64,000 nt of DNA from CAWBQO01 sp963790965 (GTDB lineage Bacteria; Bacteroidota; Rhodothermia; Rhodothermales; DASSAV01), in assembly GCA_963790965.1 (NCBI GenBank), contig CAWBQO010000003.1, forward strand, positions 372,001-436,000, in the 5' to 3' direction. The notes under the pieces were generated by a model that was given only the letters and a program-made list of their open reading frames with translations, was not told the DNA's origin and made no database searches. A program made the position numbers and the translations under genes. Shown here one piece after another: positions 32,768-42,407 of this stretch; the first letter of the stretch is position 1, and every line of letters starts with the position of its first letter.

Positions 32768-35317
32768 TCAGGAGAAAACCGGGGTTGGCTGCGTCGGGTT
32801 GAGGTCGACGACCGTCGCGTTATCCCGGCGTTTCTCCGCATCCGGCACGGCGAAGAACTTCACCGGATCATGCACCGGTTCTTCGACCAGCGCGCGATCG
32901 AGCACTTCTTCCATCCGACGGGCGTAGGTGACCTCCAGCCCTTCGAGCGCGTTGTTCTTGATCTCTTCGATGTCCTTCCGGTTGCGCTCCGGCAGCACTA
33001 CGAGTTTGATCCCTGCCCGCCGCGCGGCCAGCACTTTTTCCTTGATGCCCCCGACCGGCAGCACAAGCCCCCGCAACGTGATCTCGCCCGTCATGGCGAC
33101 GGTGTGCCGCACGCATCGCTGCGTGTAGATCGAAACGAGCGCGGCGAGCATCGCGACGCCCGCGGATGGCCCGTCCTTCGGCACTGCACCGGCCGGTACG
33201 TGTACGTGAACGTCCCAGTAGCGCAGCGCGTCTTGCGGAATCTGAAGATCATCGGCGCGGGCCTTCACGTAAGAGAACGCCGCCTGCGCCGATTCTTTCA
33301 TCACATCGCCAAGCTGCCCGGTAAGTACCATCCTGCCTGATCCGCGCGAAACGGATGCTTCGATAAACAGAATGTCCCCGCCCACCGGTGTCCAGGCAAG
33401 GCCGGTTGCTACGCCGGGCACCTCCGTGCGCTCGGCCACATCGGAGAAGAACTTGCGGGCACCGATGTACTCTTCGATGTCCTCCGAATCGACGGCTGCG
33501 TTCTGCAACTCGTCGGTGGCAATCTTCTTTGCGACGCCTCGCGCAACCGAACCGATGGTGCGTTCGAGCTGCCGGACGCCGGATTCGCGCGTGTACCCGT
33601 CGATCAGCGTCTGCAGCGCCTCGTCCGTGATGCTGAACTGATCGTCCTTCATGCCGTTGCGCTCAACCTGCCGGGGCACGAGGTACTTGCGCGCGATTTC
33701 CAGCTTCTCTTCCTGCGTGTAGCCGGTGATCTCGATCATTTCCATGCGATCGCGAAGGGGCGTCGGGATCTGCTCGAGATAGTTGGCGGTGGCAATGAAA
33801 AGCACCTTCGAGAGGTCGTAATCAAGCTCGAGGTAGTGATCGTTGAAGGCGAAGTTCTGCTCCGGATCGAGGACCTCCAGAAGGGCGCTCGACGGATCGC
33901 CGCGGAAATCGGCACCGAGCTTGTCGATTTCATCCAGCATGAACACGGGATTGGCCGTTCCCGCTTTCTTCATGCCCTGCAAGATGCGGCCAGGCAAGGC
34001 CCCGACGTAAGTGCGCCGGTGCCCGCGAATCTCGGCTTCGTCGCGCACGCCGCCAAGACTCACCCGTTCAAAGTTGCGACCCATCGCCCGCGCGATGCTC
34101 CGACCCAGGCTCGTCTTGCCGACACCCGGCGGACCGTAGAAGCAAAGAATCGGCGCTTTCATGTCACCCTTCAGCTTGAGCACGGCAAGGTGCTCGAGAA
34201 TGCGCTTCTTCACCTGCTCCAGGCCAAAATGGTCCTCGTTCAGGATTTCTTCGGCACGCTTGATGTCAAGATGGTCCTCGGAATACTCGGTCCAGGGCAG
34301 GTCGAGGATCCAGTCGACGTAGTTGCGGGTGACGGCGTAATCCGGCGCAGCCGGGTTGGTCCGGGCGAGCTTCTGAAACTCCTTCTCCAACACCTTCGTG
34401 ACGGCCTCTGGGAGGTTCTTCTTCTCGGCGCGTTCGCGCAATTCCCGCATCTCCGAAGAGTTGCCTTCGCCCTCTCCAAGCTCGTCCTGGATCGCCTTCA
34501 TCTGCTGGCGAAGCAGGTACTCACGCTGCTGCTTGTCCACGTCCGTCTTCACGCGGGACCGGATCTCTTCGGAGAGCTGCAGCACCTGAAGCTCGCGGTT
34601 GAGATGTCCCATCGCGCGCTCGGCGCGTTCAACGAGCGGGACGGTTTCCAGAAGTTTCTGCTTGTCCTCAACCCCGATCTGGAGGTTGGAAGCAATGAAG
34701 TGGATCAGGAAGGTTGGCGAATCAATGTTTTGAATCGCGTATGCCGCCTCGCTTGGAAGGTTGGGCGACATGTTGACGATCTGGATCGCCAGTTCCTTGA
34801 TCGAGCGGGTGCGCGCGGCCAGCTCGATCCGGTCGCCGGCACCGTCTTCTTCCACGGGAGAGACGCGCGCGCGAAAGTAGGGGTCTTCCTGAACGAACTC
34901 CTCGATCTTGAATCGCCGCTTGCCCTGGATAACGATGGATTTCGATCCGTCCGGCATCTTGATGAGCTTCAGGATCGTCGCGACTGTCCCGAAGTCGTAG
35001 AGGTCGGCCGGCTGCGGGTCCTCGACATCGCTGCTCCGCTGCGCCACGACACCAATGAGCCGGTCGCCACTAAAGGCGTCCTTTACAAGCTTGAGCGAGG
35101 CATCGCGGCCAACCGTGATGGGCAACACGACGCCGGGAAAGAGGACGGTATTGCGAAGGGCAAGAATTGGGACTTCGTCAGGCACCTCGAAGGTGCTCAT
35201 CGCCTGCTCTTCGTCGGCCGTCGGGAGGGGAATGCTCTGTTCGGGATCGTCATCCTCGTCCTCTTCCGACAGAAACAACCGGCGACTATTGAGCAGAGAT
35301 TGCAGAGAAAGTGTCAT
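32768..35317 (-). CDS. lon: ATP-dependent protease Lon
   Basis: 849 residues. N-terminal substrate-binding LAN domain (~50-250), AAA+ module with Walker A GPPGVGKT (395-402) and Walker B VFMLDEIDKLG, then the serine/lysine protease domain with Ser718 in KDGPSAGVAM and Lys761 in GGIKEKVLAA. The first ~45 residues are acidic (SEEDEDDDPEQ) and look lineage-specific. It degrades misfolded and regulatory proteins in the cytoplasm and ends at a strong terminator. Confidence 0.97.
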   Translation of the reverse strand: MTLSLQSLLNSRRLFLSEEDEDDDPEQSIPLPTADEEQAMSTFEVPDEVPILALRNTVLFPGVVLPITVGRDASLKLVKDAFSGDRLIGVVAQRSSDVEDPQPADLYDFGTVATILKLIKMPDGSKSIVIQGKRRFKIEEFVQEDPYFRARVSPVEEDGAGDRIELAARTRSIKELAIQIVNMSPNLPSEAAYAIQNIDSPTFLIHFIASNLQIGVEDKQKLLETVPLVERAERAMGHLNRELQVLQLSEEIRSRVKTDVDKQQREYLLRQQMKAIQDELGEGEGNSSEMRELRERAEKKNLPEAVTKVLEKEFQKLARTNPAAPDYAVTRNYVDWILDLPWTEYSEDHLDIKRAEEILNEDHFGLEQVKKRILEHLAVLKLKGDMKAPILCFYGPPGVGKTSLGRSIARAMGRNFERVSLGGVRDEAEIRGHRRTYVGALPGRILQGMKKAGTANPVFMLDEIDKLGADFRGDPSSALLEVLDPEQNFAFNDHYLELDYDLSKVLFIATANYLEQIPTPLRDRMEMIEITGYTQEEKLEIARKYLVPRQVERNGMKDDQFSITDEALQTLIDGYTRESGVRQLERTIGSVARGVAKKIATDELQNAAVDSEDIEEYIGARKFFSDVAERTEVPGVATGLAWTPVGGDILFIEASVSRGSGRMVLTGQLGDVMKESAQAAFSYVKARADDLQIPQDALRYWDVHVHVPAGAVPKDGPSAGVAMLAALVSIYTQRCVRHTVAMTGEITLRGLVLPVGGIKEKVLAARRAGIKLVVLPERNRKDIEEIKNNALEGLEVTYARRMEEVLDRALVEEPVHDPVKFFAVPDAEKRRDNATVVDLNPTQPTPVFS

Positions 35318-35459
35318 ATAATATCAGCAAAGATGGGGCGCAGCGGCGTTTCATTCGTTGACAGGTCGCTGCGGATTGTTGTTTCTGGGTTACGCAAAAA
35401 GTACGCCGCGCGGCCCGTCTGCCATAAAGGCACATCGGCAAGGAATCAGGGGCCGCTCG

Positions 35460-36923
35460 TCACCCAACGAGTTCCCTGATCGCGCGCTGCAGATCGTCCA
35501 GCTTGAAGGGTTTGGCGAGCACCGCGTCCAGCATCTCGTCCGCCACACCTGCTTCCGTGTCTCCCGTGAGCAGCACAATGGGAAGACCGGGATACCGCGC
35601 GCGAATAGCCGCTGCGAGCTGGCGTCCGTTCATCTCCGGCATTGCATTGTCGGTGAAGACGATGTCGAACGTCGTTTTTTGAAGCACATCGAGGGCCGCC
35701 GCACCGGACTCGGCAAGCGTCACGTCGTGTCCGCGCAGCGAAAGCAGCTTCTTCAGGACAGTTCGTACCATCGCTTCGTCGTCCACGACGAGCACGCGGA
35801 CAGGCCGGTCGGGCTTGGCGACTTCTTCCGGCTTGATGACTGACAGCTTTTCGCCGGCCGGGGGGAACGTGAGGATGAAGACCGTCCCTTCGCCCGGCGC
35901 AGACTGCACGTCCACGGTGCCGTCGTGCTCCTGTATGATGCCGTAGGAGACGGAAAGCCCCATGCCCGTTCCGCGCTCTCCCTTGGTCGTAAACAGCGGC
36001 TCGAAGATGCGGCGGCGGACGCTCTCCGGCATTCCAATGCCTGTGTCGCGAATTCGCAGGCGGACGCCGGAGACGCGGTCGAAGGCCGACTCGAACGTAA
36101 TAAGTCCGCCCGAGGGCATGGCGTGGACGCTGTTCAAGATCAAGTTGACAACCACTTCGCGCAGTTCCGCAGCCGAACCCATGATCGGCGGGATCGGCTC
36201 GAATCGCTGTTCCACATCGATCGAGATGCCCTGTCGCCTCGGCTCGTTGTACCAGTATGGGCGCATGAGCGCAATGCAGTCTTGCACCAAATGGACGAGA
36301 TCAATCGGTTCCAGTAGGTCGGCCTTTTCCTGCCGGATGAACTGCTGGATCTTGCGAATGAGCGATGCGCCGTCCTGGGCCGCTTGCTCCATGGTGCGAA
36401 GGTTGTCCGAGAGTTCCTGCGCATTCGGCGCGTGCCGGACAGCGCTCTTCATCAGTTCCGCGTGGCCGAGAATGCCGCTGAGCAAGTTGTTGAAATCGTG
36501 CGCAATGCCCATCGTCATGCGGCCGAGCGTCTCCATCCGGTTGCGCTGCGTCTGGCTGGCCGTCCAGGTGGTCGGCTCGGCAAGGACCTCTCCGGTAACG
36601 CTTACAGCTCCAACGACGGCACCGGAGTCCGAGCGCGGCGCATAGACGGGGACGAAGTTGAGCAGGACCGGCAGCGGCTCGTCGCGGTCCGCCGTTGGGA
36701 CCGTGAAGAGCTGATTCGTAATGAGGATGCCCCGAGCGGCTTCACTGAGCAGGCGGAGCGGCTCGGCCTGGTCTTCCGCTGCCAAGCGTGCCCACGATGA
36801 CGGTCCGGGTCCAAACACCGACAGCCAGGCGGCATCGCGGTAGACTGCTGATCCGGCGAGGTCGAAGGTGGCGTAGAGCAGTTCCGGCTCGCGTGGAATA
36901 AAGGCGTCGTGTTCAGCTCCCAT
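35460..36923 (-). CDS. Hybrid histidine kinase with C-terminal receiver
   Basis: 487 residues. Order: PAS-like N-terminal sensor without membrane segments (~10-115), a dimerisation/phosphoacceptor helix with GIAHDFNNLLSG (His142), an ATPase domain with NLILNSVHAMPSGG, DTGIGMPES and GTGMGLSVSYGII, and a receiver domain (~375-487) with Asp381/382, phosphoacceptor Asp425 in FTDNAMPEMNG and KPF. The H-box is of the NtrB-like DFNN type. It is soluble, so it should sense a cytoplasmic signal. No partner regulator is adjacent. Confidence 0.9.
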   Translation of the reverse strand: MGAEHDAFIPREPELLYATFDLAGSAVYRDAAWLSVFGPGPSSWARLAAEDQAEPLRLLSEAARGILITNQLFTVPTADRDEPLPVLLNFVPVYAPRSDSGAVVGAVSVTGEVLAEPTTWTASQTQRNRMETLGRMTMGIAHDFNNLLSGILGHAELMKSAVRHAPNAQELSDNLRTMEQAAQDGASLIRKIQQFIRQEKADLLEPIDLVHLVQDCIALMRPYWYNEPRRQGISIDVEQRFEPIPPIMGSAAELREVVVNLILNSVHAMPSGGLITFESAFDRVSGVRLRIRDTGIGMPESVRRRIFEPLFTTKGERGTGMGLSVSYGIIQEHDGTVDVQSAPGEGTVFILTFPPAGEKLSVIKPEEVAKPDRPVRVLVVDDEAMVRTVLKKLLSLRGHDVTLAESGAAALDVLQKTTFDIVFTDNAMPEMNGRQLAAAIRARYPGLPIVLLTGDTEAGVADEMLDAVLAKPFKLDDLQRAIRELVG

Positions 36924-37120
36924 GCCTGGTTCGGGATCTTCGTTTTGTACAGGTGTCGCCGCGAGGAAGGGGAACTAAGCGTCTGCCGCACGGCTTCTAA
37001 GGCGACCCTAAGTTGCGCGCGCAGGTTCCACCAATCCGGCGGCAGTGGAGCCGGAAAGTGTCAGGACCCACGACCGCGCGGCAGGGTGAGTTCTATTCAA
37101 AGGTACGCTTCTCAACGCAT

Positions 37121-38533
37121 ATGTGGCACGATCATATCACCGGCATTATCGGCAAGACCCCCCTGGTTGCACTCAACCGCATTGGGAGCGATCTGCCCTG
37201 CACCTTGCTGGCAAAAGTTGAATACCTCAACCCCGGCGGCTCCGTCAAGGACCGCATTGGGCTGGCGATGATCGAGGCGGCGGAGCGGGAAGGAAAACTG
37301 CGTCCGGGCGGCACGATCGTCGAAGGGACGAGCGGCAACACCGGTGCCGGCCTCGCCCTCGCCGCTATTGCCCGGGGCTATCGGTGCGTTTTCACGACGA
37401 CCGACAAGCAGAGTCAGGAGAAGATCGATGTGCTGCGGGCGCTCGGGGCCGAGGTGATCGTGTGCCCGACGGCGGTGGCTCCGGACGACCCCCGATCCTA
37501 CTACTCCGTCGCGCGCCGCCTTTCGGAAGAGACCGCCAACGCGGTTTACCTCAACCAGTACGACAACGCAGCGAACGAAGAAGCGCATTACCTGACGACC
37601 GGCCCTGAAATCTGGGAGGGTACGGAAGGCAAGGTGACGCACCTCGTTTCAGGCGCGGGCACCGGCGGCACGATCTCCGGCACCAGTCGCTATTTGAAGG
37701 AGAAAAACCCTGACATTCAGGTGGTCGGCGTCGATCCCTTCGGGTCGGTTTACTACAAGTACTTCTACACCCGCGAGTTTGACAACGCCGAAATCTACCC
37801 CTACGTGACGGAGGGCGTGGGCGAGGATATTCTCGCGGGGAACATGAACTTTGACCTTATCGATGCCTACGAGCGGGTCACGGATAAAGACGCCATGCAG
37901 ACGACGCGGCGTCTGGCGCGAGAGGAAGGCATGTTCGCCGGACAGTCGAGCGGAATGGCCGTCGCGGGCGCGCTCCTTTACCTTCACAAACACCGCGCGT
38001 CGCTGACGGCGGACAGCGTGGCGGTGATCGTGCTTCCGGATTCCGGATTCCGATACCTGTCCAAGACGTACAACGACAACTGGATGCTCGACCACGGCTT
38101 TCTGGAGCGCCGCCCCGAGTTGACGGTGAAGGAAGTACTCCGAACGCGAAAGAAGGAGCGGGATGTGGTGTCGGTTTCTCCCGGCGACACGTTGCAGGAG
38201 GCGATCCGCCGAATGTCTGAAAATGCCATATCGCAGCTTCCGGTGCTCGACGGCGAGGAGATCGTCGGCAGCCTGACGGAGGGACGCATTCTCAACCGGC
38301 TCATCGAGTCGCCGGGGGCGCGGGAAGAACCCGTCGGGACCGTCATGGGCGCGCCGCTGCCGGTGGTGGAATGGACGGCGACCATCGAAGACCTCTCCAA
38401 TCTTCTGGAGCAAGGCCCGGGCGCGGTCATGGTGAACCGAGCGGATGGCGGCCCGTACGAGATTGTCACGAAGAGCGACTTGATCGGCGCTCTCGCTGCG
38501 CCCGGCAGACGCAGCCCCTCCCGAGAAGGTTAA
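37121..38533 (+). CDS. Cystathionine beta-synthase with CBS domain pair
   Basis: 470 residues from the ATG giving MWHDHITGIIGKTPLV, chosen because the upstream 36 codons have no family character. PLP-binding Lys43 lies in NPGGSVKDRIG; EGTSGNTGAG and the phosphate-binding loop GAGTGGTISGT follow. The C-terminal ~120 residues are two CBS motifs (VVSVSPGDTLQEAIRRM and VMGAPLPVVEWTATIEDL). The fold type II enzyme condenses serine with homocysteine or, in relatives, makes cysteine; the CBS pair favours cystathionine beta-synthase. The CBS pair may bind an adenosyl ligand such as SAM. Confidence 0.88.
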   Translation: MWHDHITGIIGKTPLVALNRIGSDLPCTLLAKVEYLNPGGSVKDRIGLAMIEAAEREGKLRPGGTIVEGTSGNTGAGLALAAIARGYRCVFTTTDKQSQEKIDVLRALGAEVIVCPTAVAPDDPRSYYSVARRLSEETANAVYLNQYDNAANEEAHYLTTGPEIWEGTEGKVTHLVSGAGTGGTISGTSRYLKEKNPDIQVVGVDPFGSVYYKYFYTREFDNAEIYPYVTEGVGEDILAGNMNFDLIDAYERVTDKDAMQTTRRLAREEGMFAGQSSGMAVAGALLYLHKHRASLTADSVAVIVLPDSGFRYLSKTYNDNWMLDHGFLERRPELTVKEVLRTRKKERDVVSVSPGDTLQEAIRRMSENAISQLPVLDGEEIVGSLTEGRILNRLIESPGAREEPVGTVMGAPLPVVEWTATIEDLSNLLEQGPGAVMVNRADGGPYEIVTKSDLIGALAAPGRRSPSREG

Positions 38534-38577
38534 ACTTCCCTTCGGCTTTGATTCATTTTCATTCCTGATCTACACTG

Positions 38578-38898
38578 ATGCCAAACGAACCGCAGGAAAT
38601 ACAGCAAGGACAACTCAATATCGAGCTTACAGAAGAGGTGGCGGAGGGGTCGTACAGCAACCTCGTCATGATCGCCCACTCGCCCGAGGAGTTCATTCTC
38701 GACTTCATCCGGGTTATGCCAGGCGTGCCTAAAGCTCGGGTCAAAAGCCGCGTCATCGTTTCGCCGCAACACGCGAAGCGCCTTCTCAATGCGCTGGCAG
38801 ACAACATATCGCGCTACGAGCGGGCCTATGGCGAAATATCCGAACATACGCCGCCGGGCCAGCCGATCCAGTTCGGAATGCCCGGCGGTGAGGCGTAG
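38578..38898 (+). CDS. DUF3467 family protein
   Basis: A 106-residue protein with the DUF3467 pattern: LNIELTEEVAEGSYSNLVMIAHSPEEFILDF, then VKSRVIVSPQHAKRLLNAL and NISRYERAYG. The family is small, cytoplasmic and of unknown function, and common in Bacteroidota. It follows the cystathionine beta-synthase gene by 44 bases and ends five bases from the convergent permease gene. Confidence 0.85.
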   Translation: MPNEPQEIQQGQLNIELTEEVAEGSYSNLVMIAHSPEEFILDFIRVMPGVPKARVKSRVIVSPQHAKRLLNALADNISRYERAYGEISEHTPPGQPIQFGMPGGEA

Positions 38899-38903
38899 CG
38901 CCG

Positions 38904-39995
38904 CTACTTTCCTGCGCGGACGATCAGCACACCCGCCAGCACGGCGAAAAGCGCGTGGGGTAGCCAGGCGGTTAAGGCCGGCGGCAACTCGCCCGAGTAG
39001 CCGAATGGCTCCGTCAGTTTCATGACGGCAAGGTAGGTAAAGGCGGTCAGCAGCCCGACGCCGAGTTGCACGGCCTGGCCGCCTCTGCGCCTTCGTGAGG
39101 CAAGCGGCACGGCCATGAGCGCCAGCAACAAATTGGCAAACGGGTAGGCGAAGCGGGAGTAGTACACGACGAGCGTTCGCCCGAGATTGCCGGCACCGGA
39201 ACGCTGCAGCGATTCTACGTATTCCTGCGCCACCGCTACGGTCATCGTTTCTACATCCCGCTCATCGCGCGCGAAGTCGCGGGGGAACAGGTTGAGCGTC
39301 GTGTCCATCGTCACGACGTGTTGCAGCCGCTGCCCGCCCTCGGGCATGAACGTGCGCTTTGTGATGCCTTCCGCACGCCATACGCCGAGGGAGTCGTTCC
39401 AGGACAGCCGGTCGGCGTCCAGTCGAGACGTTAGGCGCGAACCCTCCTCGAACTGCTCAATGCTAACGTTGTGGGCAACGGCAGTTTCGCGATCAAAGTA
39501 GCCGACGGTAACGACACGGCCCGGCCGCTCCTGCCGGTGTACGTCCGCCACATCCGTTTCCGCCGATCCCTCGCGGAGATACTTGCGTTCGAAGTCCAGA
39601 ACCGTCCGGTTCGAGACTGGGACGATCCAGCCATTAAACCAGAACATGAAGCCGGTCACGACGGCGGCCGAGATCGCGTAGGGGAGAAGAAGTCGGTAAA
39701 GCGAGACGCCGCTTGTTTGAAGCGCGACGATCTGAAGCTCCTGCGCGAGCTTGCCCGTAACATAGACGCACGCGAGGAAAAGGGCGAGCGGCGAGGTAAG
39801 GCGCACGATATCTGGAATGTAGCTCGGATAGTAAACGAGCAGCACGCTCCTCAGCGACGCGCCCCGATCCATGAAGTCGTCCATGAACTCGACGTAGTGG
39901 AGCACGATAAAGAAGATGATCAGGGCGAGCACCAGCAGGACAAACCCGCCGAGAACCCGCCGCATGATGTGGAAGTCGAAGGTGGTCAGAAGCAA
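38904..39995 (-). CDS. LptF/LptG-type permease of the LPS export complex
   Basis: 363 residues from a TTG start that gives the usual N-terminus (LLTTFDFHIMRRVLGGF). An ATG at 40085 would add 30 residues without membrane character, so the start is uncertain. Membrane segments near the N-terminus, at ~residues 60-80, and ~70-90 after, flank a periplasmic beta-jellyroll part (EFDRE-like stretch to EGGQRLQHVV), and three helices close the protein (YPFANLLLALMAVPLAS, LGVGLLTAFTYLAV, LPHALFAVLAGVLIV). It feeds LPS from the inner membrane to the LptD pathway; the lptD-like gene is at 53.2 kb. Confidence 0.85.
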   Translation of the reverse strand: MLLTTFDFHIMRRVLGGFVLLVLALIIFFIVLHYVEFMDDFMDRGASLRSVLLVYYPSYIPDIVRLTSPLALFLACVYVTGKLAQELQIVALQTSGVSLYRLLLPYAISAAVVTGFMFWFNGWIVPVSNRTVLDFERKYLREGSAETDVADVHRQERPGRVVTVGYFDRETAVAHNVSIEQFEEGSRLTSRLDADRLSWNDSLGVWRAEGITKRTFMPEGGQRLQHVVTMDTTLNLFPRDFARDERDVETMTVAVAQEYVESLQRSGAGNLGRTLVVYYSRFAYPFANLLLALMAVPLASRRRRGGQAVQLGVGLLTAFTYLAVMKLTEPFGYSGELPPALTAWLPHALFAVLAGVLIVRAGK

Positions 39996-40167
39996 GATGC
40001 TCGGTTCTTCTGAAGGAAACGAAAGGTCGTAACAAGCTGGAAGGCCGTAATGTCGTACTTTCCCGACACGCAAGCTGCCGGCCATAACCGGCGGCCAATT
40101 TCATTGTTCTCAGGACCCGTCAGAGTGCCCGAGCGCAGCGCGAATCTTTAGTATACAAGCGGACTCC

Positions 40168-41352
40168 ATGAAACTCCACGAATATCAGGCTAAGGAAGTT
40201 CTCGACAAGTACGGCGTGCCCGTCCAGCGCGGCATCGTAGCGCAGACGGTCGAACAAGCGGTCGAAGCAGCGAAAGAGCTGCAAAGAGGCGGCGCAGAGG
40301 GGTTCGTCGTAAAGGCGCAGATCCACGCCGGCGGCCGCGGCAAAGGCGGCGGCGTGAAGCTGGCGAAATCGGTGGAGGAAGTCGGCGAACGGGCGAAGTC
40401 GATACTCGGGATGATGCTAAAGACGCCCCAGACCGGCCCCGAGGGACAGAAAGTGCGGTCGGTGCTCGTTACGGAGGCGGTGGACATTGCCAAGGAATAC
40501 TACGTCGGCATAACGCTCGACCGTCAGAAGAGCATGAACGTGCTCATGGCTTCCACGGAGGGCGGCGTGGAGATCGAGAAAGTGGCGGAAGAGACGCCGG
40601 AAAAGATTATAAAGGTGTGGATCGATCCCGCTGTGGGCATGCAGCCGTTCATGGCGCGAAAGGTGGCGTTCAGTCTCGGGTTTGAGGGTGGTGCCCTCAA
40701 GCAGACCGTCAAGTTCATCCTCGCTCTCTACCGCGCATATGAAGCCATGGACGCCTCGATCGCGGAAATCAACCCGCTGGTGATGACGGAGCAGGGCAAT
40801 GTGGCGGCGCTCGACGCGAAGATCAACCTCGACGACAATGCCCTCTTCCGGCACAAAGACCTCGAGGGGCTGCGGGATATCCATGAGGAAGATCCGCTCG
40901 AGGTGGAAGCCGGCGAGAACGATCTCAACTACGTCAAGCTCGACGGGAACGTGGGCTGCATGGTCAATGGTGCCGGGCTTGCTATGGCAACCATGGATAT
41001 CATCAAGATCGCGGGTGGCGAGCCGGCGAACTTCCTGGACGTGGGCGGCGGCGCGAACGCTAAGACCGTGGAGGCGGGCTTTCGGATCATCCTCAAGGAT
41101 CCGAACGTGAAGGCCATCCTCGTCAATATATTCGGCGGCATCGTGCGGTGCGACCGAGTTGCTGCGGGCGTCATTGAAGCGGCAAAGTCCATCGATATCA
41201 AGATTCCGCTGATTGTGCGCCTCCAGGGCACGAACGCTGAGGAAGGACAACAGCTGCTGCGGGAAAGCGGGCTAAAGGTGGAAACGGCCATTCTGTTGCA
41301 CGAAGCGGCGGAGAAGGTGACGGCCGCCCTTGCCGGAAGCGAGGCCGCGTGA
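40168..41352 (+). CDS. sucC: Succinyl-CoA ligase beta subunit
   Basis: 394 residues of ATP-grasp plus CoA-ligase fold. MKLHEYQAKEVLDKYGVP is the family N-terminus. VKAQIHAGGRGKGGGVKLA, EINPLVMTE, GCMVNGAGLAMATMDII and NIFGGIVRCD follow in order. It makes ATP or GTP in the citric acid cycle. sucD does not follow; instead a frameshifted ABC ATPase gene begins on its stop codon (GTGA). Confidence 0.97.
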   Translation: MKLHEYQAKEVLDKYGVPVQRGIVAQTVEQAVEAAKELQRGGAEGFVVKAQIHAGGRGKGGGVKLAKSVEEVGERAKSILGMMLKTPQTGPEGQKVRSVLVTEAVDIAKEYYVGITLDRQKSMNVLMASTEGGVEIEKVAEETPEKIIKVWIDPAVGMQPFMARKVAFSLGFEGGALKQTVKFILALYRAYEAMDASIAEINPLVMTEQGNVAALDAKINLDDNALFRHKDLEGLRDIHEEDPLEVEAGENDLNYVKLDGNVGCMVNGAGLAMATMDIIKIAGGEPANFLDVGGGANAKTVEAGFRIILKDPNVKAILVNIFGGIVRCDRVAAGVIEAAKSIDIKIPLIVRLQGTNAEEGQQLLRESGLKVETAILLHEAAEKVTAALAGSEAA

Positions 41353-42397
41353 GTAGACCGGCATCGAACAGCGGCAGCACCGGAGTCGGGGTTCGCCTTG
41401 AAGGCGTTAGCCGGCGCTTTGGAGCTACGAAGGCTGTTGATGAGGTAAGCCTGAAAATCGAGCCGGGAGAGTTTTTTCGCTCCTCGGCCCGAGCGGGTGT
41501 GGCAAAACGACGCTGCTCCGCCTCATCTCAGGGTTCGAAGCGCCGGACTCCGGTCGCATCCTCATGGGCGGCGAAGACGTGACGGCGGTGCCCGCACGTC
41601 GGCGACCTACCGGCATGGTCTTCCAGAACTATGCCCTCTTCCCCAACATGACCGTTGGGGAGAACGTCGGATATGGACTGCGGGTACGAAAAGTGCCGCG
41701 TAAGGCAGAGCGCGAGCAAGTTGCCGATGCGCTCCGCCGCGTCGACCTGGCGGGGATGGAAGCGCGGCCGGTCACGCAGTTGTCCGGCGGACAACAGCAG
41801 CGCGTGGCGCTGGCGCGGGCGGTGGCGGTCGGGCCGTCGGTGCTCCTGTTCGATGAGCCGCTCTCGAACCTCGACGTGTCGCTCCGCGAGCAGACCCGTC
41901 GCGAGATGAAGGCTATTCAGGCTCGACTCGGCACGACGAGCATCTACGTGACGCACGACCAGCAGGAGGCCCTGGCCCTTTCTGATCGCCTTGCTGTGAT
42001 GCTTGCCGGCAGGATCGTAGAGGTTGGAACGCCTCAGCGCCTCTTTTTCAGTCCCGAAACGAGCTTTGTAGCGCGCTTCCTCGGGTGGAACGTTCTCGAG
42101 CCGGACGACGCCAACGGGCAGGTGCCTCGTGACGCCGAAACGGTGGCAGCCTTCAGGCCGGAGTCGGTCAGCCTTGCGCCTGTACCGGAGGGCCGGCACC
42201 TCGGCGAGGGGCGTGTGGAGTCCATCCAGTTTCTCGGGACGTATGCGGAATGGTCGATCAGGATCGGCGACTCGTTGGTCCGGGCTTGGTTAGATCCGAA
42301 AGAGGAGGGGAGGGAGCGCGCGGACCTATGGGCCGTCGATATGCACTCCGTCCGCCGAATGGAAGGCAGGGCGACGCCGGAATCCACTCTCGTGTGA
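41349..42397 (+). pseudogene. ABC transporter ATPase of the CysA/PotA/FbpC type, single-base frameshift
   Basis: The 5' part (from a GTG overlapping the sucC stop) reads VRLEGVSRRFGATKAVDEVSLKIEPGEFF and then loses the frame in a run of six Ts at 41472-41477. One additional T restores the reading SLLGPSGCGKTTLLRLISGFE and links to the rest in the other frame: Q-loop VFQNYALFPNMTV, LSGGQQQR, Walker B VLLFDEPLSNLD, YVTHDQ and a C-terminal TOBE-like domain. Restored length is 349 residues. The cause is either a true mutation or a homopolymer read error. No permease is adjacent, so the substrate (iron, polyamine, sulfate or similar) is open. Confidence 0.85.
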
Positions 42398-42407
42398 GCG
42401 TGCAGAC

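Noticed and set aside
33836..35479. A 547-codon open frame on the plus strand across lon
   Set aside because: Antisense shadow; lon itself has every protease and AAA+ motif in the opposite direction.
41465..41485. Programmed ribosomal frameshift at the T6 run in the ABC gene
   Set aside because: A -1 slip is needed, but the zero-frame heptamer starts with G and the UUU UUU codons do not form the usual X XXY YYZ arrangement; no stimulatory structure is obvious.
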